Assembly: GCF_964340395.1 (NCBI RefSeq)
Contig: NC_135564.1
Span: 15,191,012 to 15,255,011, forward strand
Reading direction: 5' to 3'
Origin: Glandiceps talaboti
Lineage: Eukaryota > Hemichordata > Enteropneusta > Spengelidae
DNA: 64,000 bases
In this document: in pieces, positions 12,609 to 63,149 of the stretch
Layout of the letters: every line of letters begins with the position of its first letter
Numbering within the stretch: the first letter of the stretch is position 1
Notes under the pieces: generated by a model
Database searches by the model: none
Told to the model about the DNA's origin: nothing
What the model saw: only the letters and a program-made list of their open reading frames with translations
Made by a program: the position numbers and the translations under genes

Positions 12609-15600
12609 ACAAAGATTATTAAGTTAAATATGTTGATCAAATATTGTGTTCTGACTCACAATATTACGAAATCAAAATATGTCTGATATGATCTATTTTG
12701 TATTATACTGTGAAATTAAGTTTTCGGACATTTCTACATATACACTGTGGTAAAAACCGACTACATTGTTTTCAACCAAACTGAACAGTCGTACAACAAT
12801 TTATATGTACAGTTATTGTAGTGGCTCATTATATTACAACAATTTGATTACATCCTTCACTCAGACGATAGTTCTTCATTTTTGATAATACAGGATGTGC
12901 TTTCCCGCTGAATTTGTATGACTGTTCACATATACTGAAAGTTTCAACTCTATCCCTGTCATGTATTATATACAAATGCTGTGGTATAGGCTTAATTATT
13001 TGTTATTGTTCAGTATATGTATTCTAGGTATTTGTACTTTCTACTGGGTAATACATGAAACTTTAGTAAAATAATACCCAAACGGACTGCGCATATCAAA
13101 AAAGAATTTTCAACACGGGGCAATAAAATATAAACTAACAAATTACCTGTATAAAAGTAGGTTCAAACATCTAAATATTGCCAGTAGAGCTCTAGTTCTA
13201 AATATTTCAGTGTCGTTGGTTTTTTTTGTGTTTTTTTTTGTTATTGTTATTGTTATTGTTATTGTTTGTTTGTTTGTTTGTTTGTTTGTTTGTTTTGTTT
13301 GTTTGTTTGTTTGTTTGTGTTTGAGGGGGTGCTCATATTAAAGCTGTTGAAGCGCTACACATTTAGGAATAACCCCGATCGGGATAGACATCTAATGATA
13401 CCAGCCAACAATTCAAATCCAAAATTGTTTATCCCGATCTGGATAAATAAGAAAAGTACATTTGTTTGTTTTCCGATCAGGATAATTATCCCGAAATTGC
13501 TTTGGAATAATTATTCCGATTATGGTTTAGTCCTGAATGTTACAATAACAATTATAGCGATGATAATAATAATAATACATGTATAACGAATTTCAGCACA
13601 CATTGATGTGGATTTTACACGTTCTTGACATTGGAGTTCATTTATAAAGAACAATTAATACTATCAACGTAAAGTCTCAACAGTATTTCATATGCATGAA
13701 CTGTGCATGATAACATTATGAAATATTTGACAGTGTTAATCAGTCATCGCTATAGCTGCAATCTTTGATCAATCTTAAAATTAGGAATAAGCAAAGTTTA
13801 ACAATTACTTCATGATTTGTAAACATCTTTAGGAAAGTATATCTTGACATACCATATAGTTGGAACTTCTTGTGTTCATCGAAATGTCGGTTGTTTATCA
13901 ACAAAATTTATCTTCAAAGATATTAATGTAAATGTTTTTTAGTCAGGTTGAAATATCTTTCACCAATCAAGTTAACTTTTCGTTTTACATGCATCGTTAT
14001 ATTAAATATGGGAACAATTATCTAGTTCAATTCTAAAAAGAAGTTTTTCTTCAAAGGTTTTGAGAACTTAGCATTCCCAAGGTACAAAAAAGTTCACAAA
14101 CTCATTACAGAATGTGGCTATTTCTTGTTTATTATACTTTCATTTGACAAGCTTCTAGTGTGGAATTTATGAGACACACTTGGAAGGGTCGAAATGATTA
14201 GAATGTAGACACACCTATACTAAGTCTTCCTTTTCTCTATCCTTGTTTAATATAATCATATCATCCTGAATAAGCAAACCATTTTCTAGCCAAAGGCATT
14301 TTATTGTACTTATACAAAAATGGTGATAGAGTAGGGTTCATTGTTTATAAATGTGTAAATGACAGTATAGATATGGACTGGTGTGTGGGGTTCTCATGTC
14401 CCCTTTTTCTGGTAGGAAAACAAGTTAAAACCAGGTTACTGATTGAAATAACAACACCAAGGACGTCTTTACTCTGTGTGTATGTTTTGCGTAACTCCAC
14501 CAAAACATAGTAACTGTTACTTTAATTCACATTCATAAAAACTAATTCCAGACATCGTTATTGAGATCAATACTGTCTTTATTTGAAAGACTCACATCTG
14601 TATTACATACAGAAATAAATACTAAAATTATTAGAAAAATATTATCGTTTCGTGAGTTTTTTAGTTATTATTTTTTTATCAAACTGTGATGGTTTTTAAA
14701 GTAAAGTGCTGCGTTCCAGTCATTCATTCAAGCAACAGGTAGATTTCATGTTTTGAAATATATGTAGAATAAATGTGAACAACATTCTATTTAAAAATTC
14801 GGAGCACTACATTGACCTATATAATACTGCTTATGCTACTTGACAAGCTAAAATTGTAAACATCAGTTAATTTGTATATACGTATACAGAGTATGACCGA
14901 AAATTCTATTGTTGTTTCTGGAACTCGAGGCACACTATGCACCACTTTCAAACATCATGATCATATGATATTGCCAATGCATGAATGTATACAATTAATT
15001 ACTAGTATGTACATGCACATAAAATATCAAGTTTACATTCCATTTTCGAGGTCATCGGGGGATAAAGCAGCAAAACGACTCTGATCTGACGACTTGTAGT
15101 TGTTAACATTTCTCCGGTTGCACTCTGACGGGAATTGACTGAAAAAAAGGTCATTTTAAGGTGTTTGCGAACGCTTTTTTCAAGTTTCAAAAACAGAATG
15201 CGTTTCACGAACATGTCGTTTACCAAAATAGCAACAGTGAATGTGAGCATTTTGAATCATCTTTAAGTATGTTTTCATTACTTTTTCATAGCAAATATAT
15301 GGGTTGGTCAATCGATTTAAAAAAAATGAAGAATCGTCTTCATGTTTCTCTGCCTCTCCTTGTCCTCCTCTCTATCTTCTTTTTATTTGGTTCCTGGAAC
15401 TCTGACTTGCTGGGAAATTGGTCTCTGGGGAGAGAATTGTTTTTCCATTGCATTTCCTTAGACTGAAATTTTGCAATAATAGTACTACACCAACTACAAC
15501 TGGGAATTTTTTTATCAAATAACCAAAGATATATTCACTAAATAATTTGTCAGTAACTTATAAAACGACATTGTGTCTGTTCATTAGTGGTGAATGTTAT

Positions 15601-15989
15601 CTGTAGGTTATGTAATGGCAAATTTAAATCTTGAGCGAAATCTTGGTATTGAATCTGTACTTATGTTAAAACTGTACAGGTTGTACTTGTAACTGGAGTA
15701 AAACAAATTCGATCATTCAACCACATTCCATAATTCGCTGAAAATTGTTAAAATACCAATAATTAGACATTGTACATATTATTCAGGGGTCGATATTATC
15801 CTCTAGGGCGCAGTACAGAAACGGTTTGAAATCATGATCGCCGTGTAGGGCGCCGATGTGTGGCTGCAGACTCAAAAACATTTTGATTCGATTTATCGTA
15901 TATACACATACGTTAACTTGCAGGTTATGCAGACCTGTTCATAGTGTACGATATTACGAGTAAGTTATTGTACCAAACAAAACTTTTTC

Positions 15990-16108
15990 AAAACAAAACA
16001 AAACATGCAAAACAAAACAAAACAAAACAAAACAAAACAAAACAAAACAAAACAAAACAAAACAAAACAAAACAAAACAAAACAAAACAAAACAAAACAA
16101 AACAAAAC
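15990..16108. repeat. (AAAAC)n pentanucleotide array
   Basis: About 22 near-perfect AAAAC units in tandem, with the first few units imperfect. It is a simple satellite and the long open frame it creates (KQNKT repeats) is not a gene. Confidence 0.9.
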
Positions 16109-16157
16109 ATGAAAACTTTCCACTTGCAGCTAGTGCAATTTTAGGTCATGCTAGTCT

Positions 16158-16253
16158 CGGTTACCCAGACTCTCACCGCTGAGCCTCCTCTACGAGACCA
16201 CCCAGACGAGAGTCTCTCGTAGAAGAGCCCCAGCGGCGAGAGTCTGGGTAACC
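16158..16253. mobile_element. Foldback MITE-like hairpin
   Basis: The left arm 16158-16198 (begins CGGTTACCCAGACTCTC) and right arm 16211-16253 (ends GAGAGTCTGGGTAACCG) are inverted copies with a few mismatches, leaving a loop of about 12 bp. The whole would form a near-complete hairpin of about 40 bp. This is typical of a small non-autonomous foldback element. No target duplication is obvious and no superfamily can be assigned. Confidence 0.7.
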
Positions 16254-17868
16254 GATTTCTCAGCTTCGAAAAACTTAATTTAATGCAACATCTACAGTGA
16301 CTAGTATACTAGGTAATATACAATGTATATACATTGGGTTGGGTAAGTGCATGTGGATAGGACACCTTTATAAAATCGTGTAGGGAGAAGCTAAAAGTAT
16401 TAATACCACACCATGCAAGCTCGTACAACACTCTCTATCACACTGGAATCGTACTTGGTCCACAGTCGGGCCAGTAATTGAATCAGCAGACTAAGATTGA
16501 TTTATTGGCTTAAGCTTGCCAAGTACACCAAGTTCCAAGTATACCGGATACATTTACAGAACAATGGAATCATTCGACCATATTCTAAAATTAACACATC
16601 ACGTCATATATAAAACTTGTTGACGTTTCAATCGTACTTAGTGCAAACTGTCACCAATCTTAAACCAGACAATATGTTTGTCCGATTTCGTAATTGTGAG
16701 TTTTCGTGCCATGCTCCTGTACGTGAGATTGTTTGGCCCTTAGCCAAGATTGCCAATCTAGTCGAATTTTAATATAAATCTAATATTCCTAAACTATGAT
16801 ATATACATGATATAGCAAATCGCAACATAATATGTAGTTGTTCAGCGGTGTTTCAGAATCATACTGACTAGGCATAATAAAGGACACAGGTATACAAAAA
16901 TAATTCAGACACAATCTAAAACACAATGACCACGGTGCATGCACCTCCTCCACACCCCCATTTCAATATTTTCAAAACAGGACACCCCACCCCCTCCCAT
17001 CCCGCTTCCAATTTCAGAAACAGGGTGACCGCTACTAATCCAACGACTAAACGGAAGAAAATGACCGTTTTGGAAAGATAGAAAAGAGTCCATATCCTAG
17101 AGTCCATGTCTGCGAGGCAACGAAGTGTCAAATTGAACTTATGATTGACAGTTCCAGATCTAGATCTGTTGCCAAGAATAATACAATACTATGTTTAAAG
17201 CTGGGCAATGGAGCGTTTTTTTTTAATGTTATGTTAGGTACAATAACTTACTCGTGATATCGCACACCGTGAACAGTGTTGCATCACCTGCTGATAAACG
17301 TATTTTTGTAGCTGTATACACGGCAAATCAAATCAAATTGATTTTTGAGTCTACACCCAAAAATCAGCGCCCTCTACGTTTGATGTAATGTCATTAAGCT
17401 CATAAAAAGTAATTTCCACCAATTCCGTATCGTGCAACTTTTCTAAAAAGATATGAGAGATAACATTATTCAATTTAGCCATAAACCGTTATTCACATGC
17501 CACCAAGTACATTTAGTGTTTGTTTCTACCTGATATGCTTATTAGATAGAAACAATGGATTGATTAATGTAGCTATCTTAATGATATATTTGCATATCTT
17601 CATGGTTTTTGGTAATTAGGTATGCAAGCCTCAAATTTCATATACAATGTAGTTCGGTGTAATTAATTTGCTAATTAAGGCATATATCATGTATAATAGC
17701 TACAACAAGAATTTTGCTTTCAAACAAATATTGTGTGTGGTAGGGGACCAAAATCTAAAGGCTCTGCTCTTCCGGAAGGCATTCAATTTACATCTGGTTC
17801 TTATTTGTAGAGGACTCATGCGACGTGGCACAATGAAAGTGACGTTTCCTGCCTAACTGGAATCAACT

Positions 17869-17883
17869 ATTAAAAGCCCCGCC
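17869..17883 (+). promoter_or_regulatory. Possible TATA-like and GC-box motif upstream of VWA7-like copy A
   Basis: TATTAAAAG (17869-17877) runs directly into CCCCGCC (17877-17883), about 150 bp upstream of the ATG at 18029. Spacing and composition fit a core promoter, but short motifs like these occur by chance. No cap or transcript evidence is available. Confidence 0.25.
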
Positions 17884-18028
17884 TTTGTCCCCTTTTAGGG
17901 CAACCTGACTTCAAATAATTTATTACTGTCATACAAATAAATGATATATAGAGAGAATAACACGGAACGAAAAAAACAGAAATACGAGATTTAATGAGAA
18001 GTGAAGGTTTGGTGAACGAGTTGCTAGA

Positions 18029-37371
<19,343 letters not shown>

Positions 37372-38689
37372 GAAAACACATGAAGGTCGTTTTTTGTCCC
37401 AGCAAGCGTTTTCATCCTACCCAACCCTCTGCATTTGTATTGCCATTTTTTTGCCAAACGCTATGAAATAGGAAACTTGAAATCCAGACTGAGCATGCTT
37501 AGATGGGATTATCTGTAGTTATACCTAGTCTGGAACTATCGATAAAATAAACCTCCTACAATGGTAAGAGTAACCATGACTACATTATTTGTTGTTACAA
37601 ATAGTGTAACAGAATTGTTTACTATACTGATTGATTTATATTTAACATCACATTTCCCATGATGCAACATTCAGGATATTGTAGATGGCGGGTTTGCAAG
37701 TTCCCTATTGGAGTAAGCAAATTAATTATCTGAAATAGGGAAAACTGCTAGTGTTTCCTTGCGCTTCGTTCTTATAACGCCTCATCCGTTGTAAATTTTA
37801 GTGGAAATTTTCTAACATGATTGGAAACAGACTTTGAGTACACATAACAAATTCAACGTAGATTTAAATTGTGCTGCAGGGCGCATGGAATACCATTCTT
37901 GCATATTTTTATCTTCTTTGGATGAATTCGAAAATGAAAACTGCAGTAAAGATCACTGATAATGTTCCACTTGAATTTATATTGTTGTCAATTCTCAATT
38001 TATATGAGCTCGAGTGTTGCTTTTGTGTGTCAAGCTTAACAAGAAACAGCATTCCCCAATATATTCCGTGGCTTCCTAACACTAGTTCTTCAGGATGACA
38101 GATATACTTACTATTAAAGATGATTCTACTTTAAAATTGTCAAGTATGTCGTGAAAGGACTTAGTGCAGTTGCTCTTGGTCTGGTTGTGCTTCTTCTGCT
38201 GTATAAGCATTTTATTCGAGCATTTCACAAAGTGTTGGCGAGAATTTGCATTATGTTAGACAAGGGAGATCAATAGTTCAATGTAGGATAAAAAACAAAA
38301 TTGTTTTAGCTAGGCCTTAGAACCCCCCCCCCCCCAACTAAATTGGCCAAAATTGGAAATTGTTTGAGACAGCGAAATCAGTTTGTTGTAGTATGTATTG
38401 CTATTAATACAAAACCAGTATGTAGTTAGGAAAATAGCTCTTTTGTTGACACTTTATGTATTTTAGTTCCATGCATTTACTATGGTGAAAATTCTTCCAT
38501 TTCTCAATGTGACGACATGTTTTAGAAATATTTGTATTTAGGGGTACAAACAGATCCATTAAAAGTAAAATCGTTTTCGTAGGAAGAGCAATAAAATGGT
38601 ACAACCCCCTCCCCTCCCCACTAAAATAATTTAGTTTTTCACTTTAAGGTTATATTAGAAATGAAAAGTCTGTCTGCCTGTATCATCGT

Positions 38690-39330
38690 TTTCTCAAAAA
38701 CGGCTGGCCCAATTCAAACGAAATTGGGTGCACATATTGTTCAGGGTAATCGCCAGAACTGATTGGGTTTTGGTAAACATCCCATGAATGTTAATGAGCT
38801 ATTTACACAATTAATGGTTTTCGGTAATCAGGCTGTAACTTAAGAATGAACGCTTCAAATTTAATATAATTTACTACATACATTGATGATAACAAAGTGC
38901 ATGTGTCATATGAAGTTTGATAATATAGCTTGTATTTTTAACGACTCATTTGCATAATTAATGATTTTCAGTAATTAGGCTAAAACTGAAGAACGCACAA
39001 TTTAAATTCAACATAATTTGGCTATAACAAAGAGCACATGTTCTGAAAAGCTTGTTGGTGTATCTTTTAGTTTTAATGAGTCATTGGCATAATTAACGTT
39101 TTTCAGTAATTAGAACAAATCTGAAGAGTTCTATATAATTTGGTACGTACATTCGTGATACCAGGGTGCACATGTGTCATAAAGGTTACTGAATGATGTA
39201 ACACTTAGTTTAAGGTTCATTTGCATAATTAATTCTTTCAGTAACTCGGCTATATCTTCAAAATGCATACTTCAAATTCAATATAATTTGGTACATACTT
39301 CAAACATAATTTAATAATCGCATATGTTCT
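38690..39330. repeat. Tandem array of diverged 135-147 bp units in a dispersed repeat
   Basis: The phrase TTTGCATAATTAATG, then TTTTCAGTAATTAGGCT, then CTTCAAATTCAATATAATTT, recurs four times. The GTAATTAGGC-type anchors are at 38824, 38971, 39106 and 39241, spaced 147, 135 and 135 bp. Related single units occur at about 17600, 56530 and 59940, so the unit belongs to a dispersed family. Confidence 0.7.
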
Positions 39331-39639
39331 GTTACATTCCTACAATTATTGTGTGTAGAAACGAAAATCTAAAGACCTTGCCCTTATGGAAGGCATTCAG
39401 TTTAAATATGGTTTATCCTACATTGAACTTTGATTTCGTTCCTAACGCATGTCCACCTTGACATACCATTGCCTATTGTAATGAGATCGACAGATTGCCA
39501 AACTGGTCATTCTGATGCTGACAATGACAATGATATACATTCATTAGTTTGATTATAGTTGATTGCATGTGGTATGTTAATTAGGGACATGTGCTGATTT
39601 GTGATAATGTTACTCACATTAAACTTCATAATTATGTGC

Positions 39640-39698
39640 CCGTCTGTCTATCTGTCTGTTTGTTTGTCTGTCTGTATGTCTGTCTGTCTGTCTGTCTA

Positions 39699-39731
<33 letters not shown>

Positions 39732-39790
39732 GGAAACAATATCTCAAAACTCACTGCATCGATTCTACTTCAGTTTATTGCAATTCTCAT
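39640..39790. repeat. (CTGT)n-headed dispersed repeat
   Basis: A CTGT microsatellite followed by GGAAACAATATCTCAAAACTC and CTGCATCGATTCTA; same family as 24316-24480 and 56380-56430. Confidence 0.7.
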
Positions 39791-40074
39791 TATATTCAGA
39801 ATTGTATTCATTCACATTTTACAAATGATATTAGGTATTTAGACTTTGTATCTTTTGCTTATTATTAGCCCCAATGGGCAGAGCCTTTAGGGGGACTATA
39901 GGAACATAATAACCCATGTCCGTTCCGTCAGTATGTGAGTGTATGTACATCTGTGCATACCTACATGCGTCAATCTGTCATAGTGTGCATCGTATGAGAC
40001 CTTGAACGTTGCCCCAAACCATTATTTGCAAGGTCAAATAGCCAAAACATGTTCTACAATACCTCAACACGTTG

Positions 40075-40470
40075 AATACACAGAGACTCTATTCAAGTGT
40101 TTACATCCATGTTATCAGAAGTAAGGGTTGTTTTTTTCTTTTTTACATACATTGGCATTTAACCTTGGCCTCCATCTTCAAGGTCAAAGAAAACAATTGT
40201 TCATTAACTTTGGAAATTCTGTACCTAGCTAGAGGCACCCTTCATGTGTCTCCACCTAGTTTTAAGCTTTCAAGTCAGACACTAAACTTTGATCTTGACC
40301 TTAATCTTCAAGGCTAAAATAACAAATTGCTGGGGGTTGTTTACCTAGAGACACCATTCAATTGTGTACACCCGGCAGAGACAAGCTTTTTATTCAGACT
40401 ATGACTTTTTATCTTGACCTTCACCTTCAAGGGAAACTTGAAATTTGCTATGCTACATGTATTACTTTGG
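40075..40470. repeat. Three-unit tandem repeat of about 120-126 bp
   Basis: Units are marked by 'GAGAC.C..TTCAAGTGT...ACC', 'AAGCTTT' and CTTGACCTTCA.CTTCAAGG. The CTTCAAGG anchors lie near 40180, 40306 and 40427. A diverged copy lies in intron 10 of copy A (32380-32780). Confidence 0.6.
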
Positions 40471-42595
40471 GGACACCAGTTAACAACACATTAGTGTTGG
40501 AGGCAATATCATCGAACGCAGAAGACTTGTTTCTGATATTATTCAAGGTATATTTCAAGTATATTCATTTCATATTAATCAATATATTCTGGAGACGCAT
40601 TCCTCCTTTGAAAAACGCTGTGGTGGCAAAAAACGATTTCGGTGTGGGGTACGGTCAAAAAAGGCTAATTCTCATTTCTTTTAGTTTAAGTTAGTTGTTA
40701 AGTTTCACTTGTTTGAAGTTTGTTTTATGTGTGCTTAAGTCATTTCAGTGATATAAGCCCTGATGTTTTATTATGATAACAAGAAGACGTGATATGTTCC
40801 TGTGTAGAGTGACAAGCCTGTTTATGGATCGATACAACTACTCATAATGATCGTGGGGGGGGGGGGGGGGGGTTGGAATAAAAAAATAATAAAAGTATCA
40901 TAATGTTTTGGAATGCATGCAAATTTCGCCATTCCTTTGTTCTTGTTTTATATAAGCATTGTAGTATTTCATTTAACCAGTACCAGTTGAGATTTACATG
41001 ATTTAGATATGTAAACATATTATAATCTGGCATACTAAATAAAAACGCTAATGGAGATCTGGAAGTCGAGCTAGTGCTATTCTAAATTGAAATCAGCTTG
41101 GAACTAGATCTAGATTGGTGCTAGAACGGATCTAGATTATGAACTAGATTTGAATTGGTACTAGATTAACACTGTCGAGGTCAAGGCTGTGTCTAGGCTA
41201 AAAATAGACTTGGACTGATTCTGTTGTAACACTATACTCTGCTCAAATCTGTGTTCGACTTCTGGGTATTACTTTGGCTTAATGAAAGGTTGACTGTGTA
41301 CGAATTCAGTTAATTCCCAGCAACGTATGATTGACCCACAGAATTGACTGCAATGATGCGAATGAGAGTTGCTAGTCAAGTGTAAAATAGACACTGAACA
41401 GCCGAGTAACAATATATAAAGGCTAGAAGCAATTTGATATACCTTTAAACTGCGAGTGGCTTGCTACAATAATTTTTTTTTCCAATTAATGTCTAGACTG
41501 GTGATACAACAAACTGAGATTTGCTCTATGATTGAATTGATTCTAATTAAAACCAACTGTTAGGCCAAATAAAAAAAGATTATGTGGTTCCGATTACACT
41601 CAACTACCCCGCGACAGTAGTCACACACTGCATTTCTTCCAAGCATAAAAATGGGCTTATATTACGAGGCCTGTTTGTTGTAATTAATATACATCAGTCG
41701 CTTGAGAAGTGATAGTCTGTAGCGGAGGTACCGAAATTGTTCAGCCTGCAATGTTGGACGTGAAGTACTCCCCATGTTGCACTGTTCCAGAGGCTTCTTC
41801 CTGCACGGGTGAGTTGAAATCTCGTTTGGGATGGTCTCGTAGGCAAACCTCCAGCGGCGACAGGCTGGTAACAGCGACTACGCTGTCCTTTGTGTACAGT
41901 ACATACGGTGTCTAGTTACTAGGTATTTCGGACCGTATTACGGTACAGTTTATGCATTTTTCTTTTACGTGTACGAAATATTTGTGCTTTTTACGGATTA
42001 CACTCAAAATAAAGAGTTTATTATGCATTACGCCGATGATTCAGGAAGATTTTACGGACTTTATTCCAACATTTTACAATTTTCGAAAAATAAAATGGCC
42101 CGATTACGTAGTCCTAAAATCCACCTCGCGGTGGAACACGTGTCAAGTATGGTTTACATGAAATTCACCTACATCGTGGAAAGTTTATACATGTAGTCAC
42201 TACACCTAACAACGAGGTATCACTCCACTCACGAATATTCAATATGAATTTGAAAATTTACAAATTGGAAATTATGAATTACAATAACAATATGATAATA
42301 TCAATATCTCTAATGTTCAAAAGCTATCAAACCATTCCATTATTGCACTCTTTCCAATCACGTTCCAAAAAAAACACGATTCATATACATACATGCACGA
42401 AACGCCAAAATGTTATTTTCATCCAGAAAAAAACAGTTGCAATACAGTATTTACGAATGGTTCATTTTAATACACGGTGTGATATACATAAAGAAGCGTC
42501 ACTTGGATATATAACTTTTAGTTGTCCAGTTTATTTTCGAAAGAAAGGCAGGGTACGTTCATCATACAATTATTCGTCATTGTGTTGATATTGGT

Positions 42596-61503
<18,908 letters not shown>

Positions 61504-62898
61504 CTGTTAACATGTGAAAAGAGGTGCAGTTAGACTAACATCATATTCCTTGTGGGGTACTAAACATTAAGAGATTACGCGTTATAACTCACGTGGTACC
61601 TATGCACACTTAGGGGTGGACCATTTGATATCGGGGGGGGGGGTGGAAGGTTGGTGAAGAGTCATTATTTTTTCCCACCTGCTTGCCTGTGAATTATTTT
61701 TTTTCTCCTTCGCCTATGCTGGCAACTTTTTTTCTTTCCTTCTTTGAGATATCTGGAATTTTTTATGCCTATGTTGAACACCTACTTTTGTTGCCACAAT
61801 TTTCCGTTTGGTTTTCGCACAGGGTAATATAGAGAGTAAAAAGATGCTGTTCTATCACACACAGATTTTATTTAGTAAACTACATGCATGTATTTCAATA
61901 AATGTTTGATTTTCAATTAAATAAACATCATTGACAGTTTTTAAATAAACATCATTGACAGTTTTTATGCCATGACACACTGAAAATGCAAATCGGAAAC
62001 TTAATTGGTGAGCTCAAACATTCAGACAGACCGGTCAGTTTCTCCAACCTGGGGTGGGATAGGAGGTGGTCAGTGGTTTTTTCCATTGGGCCGACAAAAA
62101 GTCACTGACCCCCTTGAATATTGAGTTTCATAGCATCTTAACAGTAAACTATAGAGGGGAGAGCTTTGAGACTGGGATATGTCCACCTCTTGTGTGAGTG
62201 TGTGGTGGTGGGGGTGGTCTCCCCTAGAAGCCCTGGAGGATTTTTACTCTTAAAGCCAATTTTTAGGCTATACACAGACACTTTCAGACAATAATTTCCA
62301 AGCTTTACAAGACAGCTCTAACATGTAAAACCCAACATTTTAAAAATAAAGTTTTTATAGTATCTTGACAGTAAGAGGTAGGGGGTAAGAGCTACTGGTA
62401 TATGTTCACCTCTTATGGGGGTCCTAGGGGGTGTCCCCTAGAAGCTTTTGAAGTTTCTTACCAATTTTGGTGAATCTTATTGTTGGTTTAACGTATGAGT
62501 GGCCTAAGGGGTTTCCCCTGGCAGAACTGGAGTTTTTTTGTTTCTATTTACTAAGCAAATTTTAGGTTATTCATAGCCTCTGTGGTAATATTTCCAAGCT
62601 TTGAAAAGCTAAAGTAAATATAACTTTTTAAATATTAAGTTTTCCATGTTATAAAAGTGGACCTGTAACATTGGTATAGGGGCATTGATATTGCATGTAT
62701 AGTAAAGTCACTGGTATGTTAGAGCACTTTAGGAGGTCATACCTAGTGTACAATAGAAACTTGAATTAGTGTCAATGCATGTTGTGTCCGAAATAGAAAG
62801 TATATTCATCCCTTCTGACAAATTCATACTGAAGAGACTAGAACAATTTAGATTAAGTTCTTTTTATAAACTATCTAATAGTATGAAAATTACATTAC
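61504..62898. other. Gene-free repeat region upstream of copy B exon 3
   Basis: It begins with a probable transposon end (GGGGTGGACCATTTGATATC and a G-run near 61612-61650). A stretch of about 2.5 diverged tandem units of roughly 225 bp follows (62131-62650), marked by CCCCTAGAAGC and ATTTCCAAGCTTT. No exon matching exons 1-2 of copy A was found on the minus strand. Confidence 0.5.
62131..62650. repeat. Tandem repeat of about 225 bp units (about 2.5 copies)
   Basis: The order 'CACCTCTT..', 'GGGGGTG.TC.CCCTAGAAGC', 'TTTTAGG.TAT.CA.AG' and 'TTTCCAAGCTTT' occurs at about 62185-62310, 62410-62480 and 62505-62610, with growing divergence. These phrases look like transposon-internal repeats. The superfamily is unknown. 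Confidence 0.45.
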
Positions 62899-63149
62899 AA
62901 TCGACGATTAGAAAAGTGGTTTACACCGGATCGTGAACAAGCTGGGGCACAGAGTGGTCGCGGGTGTATGGAACATATAATGACATTGAGACTATTGATA
63001 GACTATGCAAAATCTAAACGAACTAAAATCTTTATCACATTCGTGGATTTTTCTAAGGCCTATGATAAAGTCCCCCGGGCATCACTAATTCAACTTTTAC
63101 GTGTCATGGGATGTGGCAGTCTTATGGTCACGGCTATTGCCACTCTGTA
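62899..63149 (+). pseudogene. Non-LTR retrotransposon reverse transcriptase fragment
   Basis: Open frame NRRLEKWFTPDREQAGAQSG, RGCMEHIMTLRLLIDYAKSK, RTKIFITFVDFSKAYDKVPR, then ASLIQLLRVMGCGSLMVTAI. This covers the QAGF/RGC block and the catalytic F.DFSKAYD motif (first Asp of the RT active site). It is cut at 63149, where a minus-strand element begins, so the YADD part of this copy is absent. Confidence 0.85.

Larger units (their letters stand above)
12609..18028. other. Gene-free stretch with microsatellites and foldback repeats
   Basis: It contains TTATTG and GTTT tandem repeats (about 13232-13318), an (AAAAC)n array (about 15990-16108) and a foldback repeat at 16158-16253. A degenerate copy of a dispersed repeat lies at about 17600-17800; it carries the phrase GGCATTCAATTTACAT and recurs near 31740 and 39395. 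Open frames here are short and without family resemblance. I see no exon flanked by good splice sites. Confidence 0.5.
37372..42595. other. Repeat-rich region between the tail-to-tail VWA7-like genes
   Basis: It contains the 3' flank of copy A (polyadenylation signal 37546-37551), a four-unit tandem repeat (38690-39330), a CTGT-headed dispersed repeat (39640-39790), a three-unit tandem repeat (40075-40470) and a degenerate CTAGAT-rich stretch (about 41050-41170). A likely polyadenylation signal of copy B on the minus strand is TTTATT at 42530-42535. No supported gene was seen. Confidence 0.55.

Noticed and set aside
14304-14510. Possible third MS4A-like exon (phrases GGACTGGTGTGTGGGGTTCTC and CTGGTAGGAAAAC resembling the end of coding exon 1)
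   Set aside because: The similarity is short, the translation lacks the TM1/TM2 pattern and there is no partner exon downstream.
15944-16144. Lys-Gln-Asn-Lys-Thr repeat protein
   Set aside because: Translation of the (AAAAC)n array; no start context, splice site or homology.
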